Source: Nanobdellota archaeon (GTDB lineage Archaea; Nanobdellota; Nanobdellia; Parvarchaeales; Parvarchaeaceae). From it: DNA of 32,982 bases. The notes beneath the pieces are model-generated. The model did no database searches and had not been told where the DNA came from. It saw only the letters and a program-made list of their open reading frames with translations. The stretch lies in contig JAKBJF010000009.1 of assembly GCA_021836125.1 (NCBI GenBank), forward strand, positions 1-32,982, written 5' to 3'. The stretch's first letter is position 1, and every line of letters starts with the position of its first letter. Below are positions 7,766-16,125 of the stretch, in pieces. Both the position numbers and the translations under genes were made by a program.

Positions 7766-10177
7766 CTACGACACAGTCTGCCAATAAGTTACATTTCTGA
7801 CTAGGGTGTTATTCGTAAAGGCAGTGATCTTATATGTGCCAGCCGATAGGGTGGAAGTATACATTGTTTTATTAATCGATAGGCTCTTTATGACTAGTCC
7901 ATTCAAAGTTATCCCCACATAGCCATAAGGAAGAGTAGCAGTGAAGTTTGAGGCCACGCCGCCTGTTATGGAACTGTTTCCGTCCAGCACGCCGTTCAAA
8001 TATAGGTAAGTCTTTCCCACTCGCCCTGAGGGCATTACGCCGTTAGGGGGGAAATCCCGTATCCTTGCCCATTTTAATGTCATCGCAAAGCCTCCCGTGC
8101 CGCCGGTATTTGTGAATTCCACGTAATTGTCAGCGGTAGCCGGCGCCTGCGCTTCTGACTGGAGAGCATATTCCTTCGACATATTTGAATAGTTCAGAGA
8201 GTATACCGCATTTTTCCCATTGTTTGAAACAGTGAATAGATCTGGCGTATTATAAGCTACATTGTAGTGGGTAGATGTAACGGAAGATCCGGAAGTAGTG
8301 TACCCCCATGAATAATTAGAGGTATACTGTGAAAGCCATCCATTTGCAGCATAATTTGCGCTGCTAGTCGGATTTGAAGAATAATAAAGTCCATTGACCG
8401 TATAAGATCGTTTTGCAGCTTCGGTAAAGTTGCCGAGCCAGTCAAGCGTAGTGTTAGCCCCGAAATAAGAATTTGAATCAATGAATTCATTAACACTCGT
8501 CGATGCGGGAAGGTACACCCCGTGGTTTATGGTGACACTGGCACTTGTCCAGCCACTCGGCGCAGAGGGACCAGTAAAATTGCTGTATAACAGGTCAAAA
8601 ACACTAGCGCCATCGTCATATTCGCCATAAATGGGCGATAACAGAGCAGATTCACCAGTCGTTAGTTTGTTGAAATCGTTCAAATTTGGATTCTGTATGA
8701 CCATGAAGACGGTCTTTGTACTTAAAGCCGGTATCGTACCCACTTTCAGCCAGTATAAACTGCTTTTAGATGCATTAGAGCCACCGTGCTCCAGCCACGA
8801 ATCGACTACCGAGCCGTTCGGCCACATGAAATAAACGTTTGTGAGGCTCTTACTCTCTGCGTAACCGTATGCGGACGAGTTTATTGTCACATTCTGCTGA
8901 AAATCGGACAGAGTGGGAACATTTTGCGCGTTAGCAAAAGTTATTGGCAGCATCGGATTCCATATATGCAGAACTCTCGCTATAGAAGAAGGCGTATAAT
9001 TCTGGTTGCCGTTTGTAGACAGATTGTAAAGATACGAACCCATATAAGTTTTGCTAGCTGTTCCCGAAAGTATGTTTTTATATATCAATGAGTTATTTAT
9101 CGACATGTTTGCAAAGAGCTGGTTATTTACCGTCGTTATGCTGAACGTAGTCGTCCTAAGTACTCTGTTGAAAGTCGTGTTTTGACTTTGGGGAAGCGTC
9201 AAAGTCAGTATAGGGACAGCTTTATCTATTATCTCCCAAAAAGTGATGTTGTTCACACCGCTGAGGTTGCTGAAAGCGGTGACTTTATACGTGCCGGCTG
9301 CCCGGAGTACCACATTTGTACTATAATTCTTTGCGAGTGGTGCGACAAGTACACCATTTACGTAAATACCGACATATATTTTTATAGTGGAAGCGGTGAA
9401 GTTTGCATCCGTCCCGTATACTATGGAATTGTTAACGTCTTCAATACTGTTTAAAAACAGATTTAGCAGCGGCTTCTTTCCAGGTATACAGCTTGGAGAT
9501 ACAATATTGTACCCAGAAGGTACAATGTCTATCAGGTACGCATTGCTAAAGGAATTCAGTGTGATGTTGCCGTTAACGGTTCCGGTTGCGCCAGTGCTGA
9601 AGAGATAGCTCTGCATCTGTTGTCCAGACGTAGAGAGAACAGTAAGATTGAATTGCACGTTTGTAAGCACAGAGCCCGAATAATTGTAGAAACTGACTAT
9701 GTACTGCATCTTGGAATTGTTGTATGTCTTGTATGAGTAATTTATGAATGATATGGGCGCGTTAACACCTATTTGTACTGCAGACGAGCCGTTGAACACA
9801 ACGGTTTTAGCGTAAGCTGTGTATACACCAGTAGTAGTCGGTAAAAGCCCTTCAAGATAGACATTAGCATAACCAACGGCGCTGTGCGAAGATTCGCTTA
9901 TTGTTATGGAATTCTGGCAGAACAGGCTGCCGCTAAGGTCAAGACTGCCAAATTGAAGGGGAAATGTCGAGATAGAACCTACTCCCTGGGATGAAACGTA
10001 GTTTGCCTCGGATACTATTGTATTAACGATGTTATTCGCTAAATTAGAGGCTGTGTTATTATTTATCGCGGATGAATATGCAAAAAGATAATACATAAAC
10101 GCCGCAATCACAGCCAAGCCTATACCTATGACTATCATGTATTCGGTATAAGTCTGCGACTTTCTGCTTTTTCGCAT
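7766..10177 (-). CDS. Large pilin-like surface protein with DUF2341-type domain
   Basis: An 803-residue secreted, membrane-anchored protein. The N-terminus is basic (MRKSRKSQTYTEYM) and followed by one hydrophobic helix (about 14-32), a class III/type IV prepilin-like signal. The rest is rich in Asn, Ser, Thr and Tyr with many N-x-S/T sites, as in glycosylated archaeal surface proteins. A mid-protein segment with YFMWPNGSVVDSWLEHGG and GEYDDGASVFDLLYSNF matches my memory of DUF2341 domains, often found in archaeal pilin and adhesin proteins. Two related beta-rich modules end in AGTYKVTAFSN...ITFWEII and AGTYKITAFTN...VTYWQTVS, the second at the extreme C-terminus, so the protein contains an internal duplication. 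No C-terminal membrane anchor is seen. Role as adhesin or pilus-tip protein is inference. Confidence 0.75.
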   Translation of the reverse strand: MRKSRKSQTYTEYMIVIGIGLAVIAAFMYYLFAYSSAINNNTASNLANNIVNTIVSEANYVSSQGVGSISTFPLQFGSLDLSGSLFCQNSITISESSHSAVGYANVYLEGLLPTTTGVYTAYAKTVVFNGSSAVQIGVNAPISFINYSYKTYNNSKMQYIVSFYNYSGSVLTNVQFNLTVLSTSGQQMQSYLFSTGATGTVNGNITLNSFSNAYLIDIVPSGYNIVSPSCIPGKKPLLNLFLNSIEDVNNSIVYGTDANFTASTIKIYVGIYVNGVLVAPLAKNYSTNVVLRAAGTYKVTAFSNLSGVNNITFWEIIDKAVPILTLTLPQSQNTTFNRVLRTTTFSITTVNNQLFANMSINNSLIYKNILSGTASKTYMGSYLYNLSTNGNQNYTPSSIARVLHIWNPMLPITFANAQNVPTLSDFQQNVTINSSAYGYAESKSLTNVYFMWPNGSVVDSWLEHGGSNASKSSLYWLKVGTIPALSTKTVFMVIQNPNLNDFNKLTTGESALLSPIYGEYDDGASVFDLLYSNFTGPSAPSGWTSASVTINHGVYLPASTSVNEFIDSNSYFGANTTLDWLGNFTEAAKRSYTVNGLYYSSNPTSSANYAANGWLSQYTSNYSWGYTTSGSSVTSTHYNVAYNTPDLFTVSNNGKNAVYSLNYSNMSKEYALQSEAQAPATADNYVEFTNTGGTGGFAMTLKWARIRDFPPNGVMPSGRVGKTYLYLNGVLDGNSSITGGVASNFTATLPYGYVGITLNGLVIKSLSINKTMYTSTLSAGTYKITAFTNNTLVRNVTYWQTVS

Positions 10178-10236
10178 ATAAGTGGTTGTTTTGCGCGCAT
10201 TTAAGTTTTATAAGCCGTAACGCCCAAAATAAAAGT
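10178..10236. promoter_or_regulatory. Shared divergent promoter, surface protein and DHH gene
   Basis: In this 59-bp divergent gap, TTTTATAAG (about 10206-10214) is a TATA-like box for the plus-strand DHH gene (about 25 nt from ATG 10237). Its complement, CTTATAAAA, is the likely box for the minus-strand surface protein (about 30 nt from ATG 10177). No Shine-Dalgarno is present on either side. Confidence 0.5.
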
Positions 10237-11283
10237 ATGACGTGGTACATATACACACACAAAAAGGATTTGGACGGTATAACTTCTGCCGCGATTATGC
10301 AAAGATATCTCGATAAGAATAAGATAGCCGGACATATCGATTTTATAGATTATAGTCCGCTGGAAGAGTTAATGGAGATATTCGCAGGTGTCACAAAAAT
10401 CCCAAAGGATTCTACATTGGTCTTAGTGGACTTCGGCGCGAACAAGACGATGGAAAGCACCGCGCTAAAAGCATTTGAGGAGTTGCACGATAAAAACGTT
10501 AAAATATATTGGCTTGACCATCACACGTGGGACACAAAGTTTAAAGATGCTCTATCTAAATACGCGGAGATAACGATTTCGGGCTCAAAAGAGCATTGCG
10601 GCGCCGAGTTGACTTACGCTAAGTTCATGCACGATGACAGTATTTCGGAGGGATTGGCAAAATTAGGAAGGGATGCGGACTTAGATATGTGGGAAAAACA
10701 GCCGCCGTTTCCAAATTTCGGTTTAACGGAATGCTTGGGAAACGTCATAACATACTATAATTATATATCGAGGGGAGACATCAGAAAAAGACAAGAGCTT
10801 TTATTTTATATTGTAAAGAAGCTTTCAACGGCAAGTTTGGAGAGAATATTGACAAAGGACTTTAAGAACCCTTTTTTGGACGAGCGACTGAAAGAGGACT
10901 ATTTCGCATACAAGAGACTGGAGGAATCCGAACTCAGAAAATGCGTAGATTCCGCAGAAAACGTTAAATTTGGAAAGTATAAAGTAGTACTAGGTTTTGC
11001 AGAGCCGATAATTTCGACGACGATATCCGGAAGAAACTTAATATCACGTTACAATGCCGATGTCGCGATAGTTCTAAGCGAATACGGCTCTTTTGGGATA
11101 AGGCGCAGTAATGAAAGAATAGAGGTAGACTGCGGCGCTATAGCGCGTCTTTTTAATGGTGGAGGACACGTGTTTGCGGCAGGCGGCGAACTAGGATTCA
11201 AGATAAAAAATAAAGAAGACCTTGAAAAAGCGAAAGAGCTTATAAAATCCAGATTAAACCCGTTTTTTGCTGAGCATTCATAG
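10237..11283 (+). CDS. DHH-family phosphoesterase
   Basis: A 348-residue DHH/DHHA1 phosphoesterase (RecJ, nanoRNase and cyclic-dinucleotide phosphodiesterase superfamily). Metal-binding residues appear in order: HKKDLDG (H8, D11, D13), LVDFG (D65) and the DHH signature LDHHTWD (D94-H95-H96). The C-terminal DHHA1 domain has the GGGHVFAAGGE substrate-binding loop. A longer frame opens at 10186, but it crosses the divergent promoter; ATG 10237 starts at the conserved strand and sits about 25 nt after a TATA box. It could degrade short oligonucleotides or cyclic dinucleotides, or act as a RecJ/Cdc45-like replication factor. The sequence alone does not decide which. Confidence 0.85.
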   Translation: MTWYIYTHKKDLDGITSAAIMQRYLDKNKIAGHIDFIDYSPLEELMEIFAGVTKIPKDSTLVLVDFGANKTMESTALKAFEELHDKNVKIYWLDHHTWDTKFKDALSKYAEITISGSKEHCGAELTYAKFMHDDSISEGLAKLGRDADLDMWEKQPPFPNFGLTECLGNVITYYNYISRGDIRKRQELLFYIVKKLSTASLERILTKDFKNPFLDERLKEDYFAYKRLEESELRKCVDSAENVKFGKYKVVLGFAEPIISTTISGRNLISRYNADVAIVLSEYGSFGIRRSNERIEVDCGAIARLFNGGGHVFAAGGELGFKIKNKEDLEKAKELIKSRLNPFFAEHS

Positions 11284-11323
11284 ATCCGAAATAGCTTTTA
11301 TCCTCCAGTAACATAATCAGGAT

Positions 11324-11449
11324 ATGTGCGACTGTTGTGAAGAGAGCCCCAACTGCGAATGCCATTGCGGCAATAAGACTGCAGGGAATATAAATTCTGC
11401 CAGTGGGAAATGCGACAAGTGCGGTCACTATGCCGATCTAGGCAAGTAA
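11324..11449 (+). CDS. 41-residue cysteine-rich metal-binding protein
   Basis: This short ORF encodes 41 residues with eight cysteines and two histidines. The N-terminal cluster is MCDCCEESPNCECHCG and the C-terminal one KCDKCGHY. The Cys spacing (CxCC, CxCxC, CxxC) suggests a metallothionein-like or small zinc/iron-binding protein. It starts 41 nt after the DHH stop. A TTTTAT box (about 11295-11300) lies about 25 nt upstream of ATG 11324, so it probably has its own leaderless transcript. A membrane-protein gene converges on it 12 nt downstream. Minus-strand ORFs across this stretch have no recognisable features. I do not recognise a named family. Confidence 0.65.
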   Translation: MCDCCEESPNCECHCGNKTAGNINSASGKCDKCGHYADLGK

Positions 11450-11461
11450 ACGAACATTGCG

Positions 11462-12019
11462 TCACTTGCCCAAGACATAGGCAACAATCGACTGCACAGC
11501 AGGATACAACTGCGCTATGTGAGTAAAGATAAGAAATGACATAATAAAGGTTATAGCGATATCGAAAATCAGAGGCGCAAGATCTATTACAGGTATAAAC
11601 CAAATCGCTTTTAGCAGTTTATCAGAGAAGTGCTTTACTAAGTGCAATATTATCAACAACACAAGTATGTAGTAAGGTACTACGCCTATGGTTGATGACA
11701 ACAAAGGAGACTTTATAAGAAAAAAGTTTGCGAACACGACAAATGCGTAAGAAATTATGCCCGGCAGACCTGTTGAAACCATAAGGAATGCAGTCAACAG
11801 AGCGGCAATTGATAAAGAGCCAATACTAGCAACGTATACCGTTATTGCCAATATAGCGAAAGCTGTAACGACTTGTATAAAGATTTTCTTCTGTACAAGG
11901 TTCGTCGCTAAAAGAATTATTAGATATCCCACTAACCATACGATGTTTATTCTTGTTACAGCATAAATTACAAGTATGATAACGATGCTAGCTGCGTACA
12001 AATAATTCAAAAATTTCAT
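11462..12019 (-). CDS. Multi-pass membrane protein, unrecognised
   Basis: A 185-residue integral membrane protein with about six or seven hydrophobic helices (roughly residues 6-21, 24-41, 46-65, 68-85, 90-106, 115-131 and 141-165) and short basic loops such as QKKIF and KHFSDKLLK. No catalytic motif or transporter signature is recognisable. ATG 12019 is used. An in-frame TTG at 12040 would add seven residues and lies about 26 nt from a TTTAAA box (12061-12066), so that start is possible. It is divergent from the Nudix gene. Function unknown. Confidence 0.7.
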   Translation of the reverse strand: MKFLNYLYAASIVIILVIYAVTRINIVWLVGYLIILLATNLVQKKIFIQVVTAFAILAITVYVASIGSLSIAALLTAFLMVSTGLPGIISYAFVVFANFFLIKSPLLSSTIGVVPYYILVLLIILHLVKHFSDKLLKAIWFIPVIDLAPLIFDIAITFIMSFLIFTHIAQLYPAVQSIVAYVLGK

Positions 12020-12112
12020 ATATAGACCGTTGCGATTCAAGGAATTAAGCTACGATATGATTTAAAGGCGAGCGAAAACCGTTTATTTATTTGATATACT
12101 TCTCTTTATAAT

Positions 12113-12631
12113 ATGAAGGTTTTCTCCGGTAGGCGCTTCGATGTAGAGACGAACAAGATAATCCTGCCAAACGGCAATGAAATGAATGTGGAGAAAGCAC
12201 ACTCAGCAGAAGTTGCAGTAATATTGCCTATACTTAGTGGACAGGTAATAATGCTGAGGCAATTCAGGCCGGTTATAGGGAAGTGGATGTACGAATTACC
12301 GGCTGGACTTATAGACGCAGGTGAGAAGCCAGTAGACGCCGCCAGGAGGGAGCTCAGAGAGGAAACAGGGTTTTTGGCTGCAAAAATGCACAGAATTATC
12401 GACGTATTCTCGTCCCCAGGTTTCTCAGATGAGCATGTTTATATATTCTTTGCGAGCGACCTTAAGGAGGTAGGGCAGGAATTAGAACCGTCCGAAAACA
12501 TAAAACTTCTAAAAATCCCGATAGATAAAGCGATAGATATGGCTAAAAGCGGAAAGATAAAGAACGTTCATTCAGTCGCAGCGCTTATACTTTTCGATAA
12601 ACAAAGGAAGAATCGGGCCGCAAAGCCATAG
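12113..12631 (+). CDS. Nudix hydrolase, ADP-ribose pyrophosphatase-like
   Basis: A 172-residue Nudix enzyme. The box GX5EX7REUXEEXGU is complete, in GLIDAGEKPVDAARRELREETGF. The preceding MLRQFRPVIGKWMYELPAG is characteristic of ADP-ribose pyrophosphatases, which hydrolyse ADP-ribose to AMP and ribose-5-phosphate. The AAARRE-type helix supplies the metal-binding glutamates. A TATA-like stretch, GTTTATTTAT (about 12081-12090), lies about 25 nt upstream and there is no Shine-Dalgarno. It is alone between divergent and downstream promoters. Other NDP-sugars are possible substrates. Confidence 0.9.
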   Translation: MKVFSGRRFDVETNKIILPNGNEMNVEKAHSAEVAVILPILSGQVIMLRQFRPVIGKWMYELPAGLIDAGEKPVDAARRELREETGFLAAKMHRIIDVFSSPGFSDEHVYIFFASDLKEVGQELEPSENIKLLKIPIDKAIDMAKSGKIKNVHSVAALILFDKQRKNRAAKP

Positions 12632-12739
12632 TTACATAAAATTTTACCACTATTAATTCATAAAATATTCAAATATTCTTTCATAATAGAAAGCTTTAAA
12701 TACAATACTTATTCATAATATAAAAAGGTTACTATATTT
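12632..12739 (+). promoter_or_regulatory. TFB promoter region
   Basis: A 108-bp AT-rich gap. The sequence GCTTTAAATAC (about 12691-12701) is the best TATA match, giving a start site near 12725 and a short leader. A second TATAAA (about 12719-12724) lies closer to ATG 12740. No clear palindromic operator was seen. Confidence 0.4.
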
Positions 12740-13663
12740 ATGAAGGTCATAACAGAAAAGTCAGCTTCTAAATGCCCATCATGTGACAGCAAAGCGGTAA
12801 TATACGATAAGAGTACCGGCGAACTGGTATGTCAAAAATGTGGATACATAGTTGAAAGTGATGTTATAGACTACGGCAGGGAATGGAGATCCTTCGAGGA
12901 TGAAAGAAACGAAGGAAAAGGCAGAATGGGCTCCCCATTGAGCTATGCAAAATATGATAAAGGTACTAGTACAGTTATAGGAAAAGCCAGTGAATCAATA
13001 AAACTTTCAAACGCAAACAGAAGAACTTTCTACAAGTTAAGAAAGTGGCAACCAAGGATTTCGACGGCCTTTGAGAGAAACCTTAAATTTGCGCTTACAG
13101 AATTAAGACACGCAAGCAATCAATTGCACGTTTCAAATGTTATACAAGAAGAAGCAGCAAAAATGTATAGGGAAGCCATAAGCAGAAGACTTGTAAGAGG
13201 GCGCTCAATGGAAAGCGTAATAGCCGGTGCACTGTACGCTGCAGCAAGAAAATACATGAGACCAATAACCTTAGACGAGATATCTGAGACATTCAGCATA
13301 GAGAGAAAGGAGGTGGGCAAGGCCTACAGACTACTATGCAGGGAATTGGGTATAAAGATACTGCCAACTTCTCCAAAAGATTACATATACAAATTTGCTT
13401 CGGAGTTAAAAGTTTCCAATAAGACCGTTGCCGACGCATTAAAACTTCTTAAAGAAGCAGAGGATAAAGGACTTACAAGCGGCAAGGGGCCTATGGGCAT
13501 AGCAGCCGCAGTACTGTACGTAGCAACTTTGATAAATAAAGAAAAGAAGACGCAGCGCGATGCCGCCAAAGCAGCGGGCATAACAGAAGTAACCATAAGG
13601 AATAGGTACAAGGAATTGTACGAAGTGTTGAAATTAAAAGAACGATATAAGATAGAAGAATAA
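12740..13663 (+). CDS. tfb: Transcription initiation factor B (TFB/TFIIB)
   Basis: A 307-residue TFIIB homologue that bridges TBP-bound promoters and RNA polymerase. The N-terminal zinc ribbon has C12, C15, C31 and C34 (CPSC...CQKCGY). It is followed by the B-reader/linker region (GREWRSFEDE) and two cyclin-like repeats; the first includes RGRSMESVIAGALYAAARKY and the second GKGPMGIAAAVLYVATLI. The length is normal. The start is supported by TATA-like boxes upstream. Trm1 begins 9 nt after its stop on the same strand, so the two may share a transcript. It is the only TFB seen here; paralogues could exist elsewhere. Confidence 0.97.
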   Translation: MKVITEKSASKCPSCDSKAVIYDKSTGELVCQKCGYIVESDVIDYGREWRSFEDERNEGKGRMGSPLSYAKYDKGTSTVIGKASESIKLSNANRRTFYKLRKWQPRISTAFERNLKFALTELRHASNQLHVSNVIQEEAAKMYREAISRRLVRGRSMESVIAGALYAAARKYMRPITLDEISETFSIERKEVGKAYRLLCRELGIKILPTSPKDYIYKFASELKVSNKTVADALKLLKEAEDKGLTSGKGPMGIAAAVLYVATLINKEKKTQRDAAKAAGITEVTIRNRYKELYEVLKLKERYKIEE

Positions 13664-13672
13664 GCTCCCAAT

Positions 13673-14725
13673 ATGCAGAGATTCAAAGAGGGAGAAGTAA
13701 CTTTCTTTGCAGAAGACAATCAAACCAAAAAGGCAGGAGTATTTTTTAATCCCTCAAGAAGATTCGATAGAGACTTAAACGTGTCATTGATCAAAGCATT
13801 AAGCGCTAAGGATATAGTGGGAATAGATCTTTTTGCCGCAAGCGGAGTTCGTGGACTCAGGTTAGCAAAGGAAACCGGGGCGTTCACTAGTATTATTATA
13901 AACGACATAAAGACCTCGCACACGATAAAGAAGAATATCACCCTGAATCATATAAAAAGAACAAAACTAATACAGACTTGCATAAACGCAGCAAATGTGA
14001 ATTCTTTGGAAGATGGCTTTGATTATATAGACATAGATCCTTTTGGATCACCCGTGCGGTTTCTTGCGTCCGCAATCCAGAAATTAAGATATGGTGGTAC
14101 GCTTGCGATAACAGCAACGGACTCAGCACCCTTATACGGGAGGGCACCAAAAGCATGCATTCTTAAGTATGGGGCCGTGTCGCTAAAGACTTCATATTAT
14201 AATGAGGTCGGGCTCAGGATACTAATAAAACGTGCGGAAGAAATAGCGAATATTTATGGACGTTCGCTCGAACCGATATTATTCGATGTAAGAAGGCATT
14301 ATCTAAGAGTTTATCTAAAAGTACGCAAACCAGACAGTTCAAGACCGATAGGGTATATCTTCCAATGCAAGCACTGTCCTTACAGATTAACAGAAGGATA
14401 CGGCGAAAAATGTCCAGTTTGCGGCTCAAATTTGGTGCGTATAGGGCCATTATGGATGGGAAAGTTATTTTCAAATGAATTAATGCCCAACATTTCAGCG
14501 TTTTCAGTGTCTTCTGAAGTAAAGAGTTATGTCGAAAATTTAGCAAATGAAGAACACATAATCTCGTATTATACTACAAATGAACTGTCTTCTTATCTGA
14601 AAACAAAGGAAATACCAATCAATGGTCTCGGCAGCAGGACGGTGTTTGATCCAAAAGGTTTTCGGACTAAAAAAGCACTAAATGAAATAATTGAAGACTG
14701 GAAGTCTCTACTTGCTAGATTTTAA
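13673..14725 (+). CDS. trm1: tRNA (guanine26-N2)-dimethyltransferase Trm1
   Basis: A 350-residue SAM-dependent methyltransferase that makes N2,N2-dimethylguanosine at tRNA position 26. The SAM-binding loop is DLFAASGVRGLRLA, the acidic residue follows in NDI, and the catalytic motif DIDPFGSP is intact. A C-terminal zinc ribbon, CKHCPYRLTEGYGEKCPVCG, matches archaeal Trm1. The N-terminal FFNPSRRFDRDL also fits. The tRNA-Thr in this window has G at position 26, a suitable substrate. It follows TFB by 9 nt. Its 3' end overlaps the convergent eL33 gene by 18 bp. Confidence 0.95.
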   Translation: MQRFKEGEVTFFAEDNQTKKAGVFFNPSRRFDRDLNVSLIKALSAKDIVGIDLFAASGVRGLRLAKETGAFTSIIINDIKTSHTIKKNITLNHIKRTKLIQTCINAANVNSLEDGFDYIDIDPFGSPVRFLASAIQKLRYGGTLAITATDSAPLYGRAPKACILKYGAVSLKTSYYNEVGLRILIKRAEEIANIYGRSLEPILFDVRRHYLRVYLKVRKPDSSRPIGYIFQCKHCPYRLTEGYGEKCPVCGSNLVRIGPLWMGKLFSNELMPNISAFSVSSEVKSYVENLANEEHIISYYTTNELSSYLKTKEIPINGLGSRTVFDPKGFRTKKALNEIIEDWKSLLARF

Positions 14726-14962
14726 TTCCCGGTTTATAGCTTGACCCGGCAGGCCTCTTCTAAACCTTACGACAACCTTGCCTTTGCTGCCATGCACACG
14801 AGTTACAACTCCTTTTATGACTGCTTTTGAAAATTTTATTTCCATACGAGTGCCGATCATTTTTTTTGCTTCTTCTCGGTTTTTCGCTGTGGTGGAAACT
14901 ATCGCCTGATTTAGCGTCTGCGTCTTTCTGCCACGTCTAAAAGAGAGAATTTTCTGGTTCAT
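14708..14962 (-). CDS. rpl35ae: Ribosomal protein eL33 (L35Ae)
   Basis: An 84-residue large-subunit ribosomal protein of the L35Ae family. The signature is the KGVVTRVHGSKGKVVVRFRRGLPGQAI segment: a Gly-Val turn, VHG, then a strand ending before LPG. The length is typical of archaeal members. Its ATG overlaps the stop of the upstream nucleotidyltransferase by four bases (ATGA), so translation is probably coupled. It converges on Trm1 with an 18-bp antisense overlap. Confidence 0.88.
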   Translation of the reverse strand: MNQKILSFRRGRKTQTLNQAIVSTTAKNREEAKKMIGTRMEIKFSKAVIKGVVTRVHGSKGKVVVRFRRGLPGQAINRELKSSK

Positions 14963-16047
14963 ACTTTCTTTTCCGGAGACTTAGGGATGTATTTCTCCTG
15001 TTCTTGTGAAGGAGGTCTTAAGTCCTTGTCTATAATCGGTTTTGGAAGCCCCTTCTTTTCTCTTAGACCATCGATGGTTTTAAGTATTTTATCCACGATT
15101 TCCTTTGCTTTTAAGTATTGTTTTGAATATTCGTCACCATTTATGCTTTTAACCTCGCCATGCTCTATCCTTTTGAACCATTTCACAACGTCATCCAATT
15201 TATCCACATCTTCCTTTGAGAGTAACTTCGTTTTCTCAACAGCAATAGCCATTAGATTCTTTGATACTTCTTTAGGAACCGGAGGCAAGTAGCCTTCTTC
15301 CATTAGGAGCGCCTGTCCGGCAGCAACGACGGACCTAAACAGGTCTTCACTGAGCTTCTTTGAAAGTGTGTCGTCCGCCCATAAAAGGAGCGCCTCTGCG
15401 TTGGCTATGTTTGCATCTATTGATTCCCTCGTAGGTATTATGTTGCCGTTCCTGTATATCAGTTGTATAGGCACGAAAAAGCCAGTATCATACACAGCTA
15501 CACCGGTCTGCAAGAGCGTCATTATTACCGGATCCGGACGTACTATAGCGCTCCAGAATTCAGATAGAGGATAAGCTTGTGCGTGTATCTTTTCCGAGAA
15601 TCCCCGTGCTATCTCGGCCATTTTAGCGAATAATCTTTCTTTTAGCTGTTCAAGTGTGAATTTCTGTATATCAGTATCATCAACGATAAATGCTACGTCT
15701 ATATCAGAGGTGCTTGTGACGCCAGTCTTTGTCTTCGAACTACCGAATACTATTATCGACTTTATATATTTTCTAAAAAGACTAAGCACTCTTAGAAAAT
15801 AAGCCCTTAGTGCATTAGCATCCTTTGCGCTAAGCAGTTTGTTCAGCACATCTAAAGACAGTCCTGCAAGCTGACCCGGTGGCTCGGCATGCTCTTTGCC
15901 CTCTTCACCAATTTCAAGCCCGACAAACGACGCAAGGTAGTCTATCCTTTCGTCAACTTCATCCATCTTCGATGAGAGAAGATCTATGTTCGAAAAAAGC
16001 TTGTTCAAAGCGCTTTCCGATGGGTCATTATTTTCAGTCTGATGCAT
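14959..16047 (-). CDS. Nucleotidyltransferase-fold protein (pol beta superfamily)
   Basis: A 362-residue protein with an N-terminal coiled-coil-like region (about 15-40) and a minimal nucleotidyltransferase domain. The motif is FGSSKTKTGVTSTSDIDVAF, with G102-S103 and metal-binding D115 and D117. The remainder is helical (RSVVAAGQALLMEEGYLPP resembles a HEPN-like or four-helix segment), with a charged, proline-rich tail. Start ATG 16047 is fixed by a strong GGAGGT Shine-Dalgarno (16052-16057), one of the few in the window; a longer frame to 16170 would run into the divergent gene. It may nucleotidylate RNA or protein. Its coupling to eL33 hints at a translation link. Substrate unknown. Confidence 0.75.
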   Translation of the reverse strand: MHQTENNDPSESALNKLFSNIDLLSSKMDEVDERIDYLASFVGLEIGEEGKEHAEPPGQLAGLSLDVLNKLLSAKDANALRAYFLRVLSLFRKYIKSIIVFGSSKTKTGVTSTSDIDVAFIVDDTDIQKFTLEQLKERLFAKMAEIARGFSEKIHAQAYPLSEFWSAIVRPDPVIMTLLQTGVAVYDTGFFVPIQLIYRNGNIIPTRESIDANIANAEALLLWADDTLSKKLSEDLFRSVVAAGQALLMEEGYLPPVPKEVSKNLMAIAVEKTKLLSKEDVDKLDDVVKWFKRIEHGEVKSINGDEYSKQYLKAKEIVDKILKTIDGLREKKGLPKPIIDKDLRPPSQEQEKYIPKSPEKKV

Positions 16048-16125
16048 ATTTACCTCCGATAATTCTAACAGATTAATCTTATATATTTCTTCCTGTTTAT
16101 ATACATTTATTGCCAAATAGGTTTT
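16048..16125. promoter_or_regulatory. Divergent promoter with Shine-Dalgarno on the minus side
   Basis: This 78-bp gap has GTTTATATAC (about 16095-16104) about 25 nt before ATG 16126 on the plus strand. On the minus strand it holds GTATATAAAC or ATATATAAG, either of which would give a short leader, then GGAGGT (16052-16057) four nt before ATG 16047. The two sides therefore use different initiation styles. Confidence 0.5.

Noticed and set aside
11298-11603. Minus-strand Cys-containing ORF of 101 residues
   Set aside because: It overlaps the membrane-protein gene in another frame and the plus-strand 41-residue gene; composition and lack of motif mark it as a shadow.
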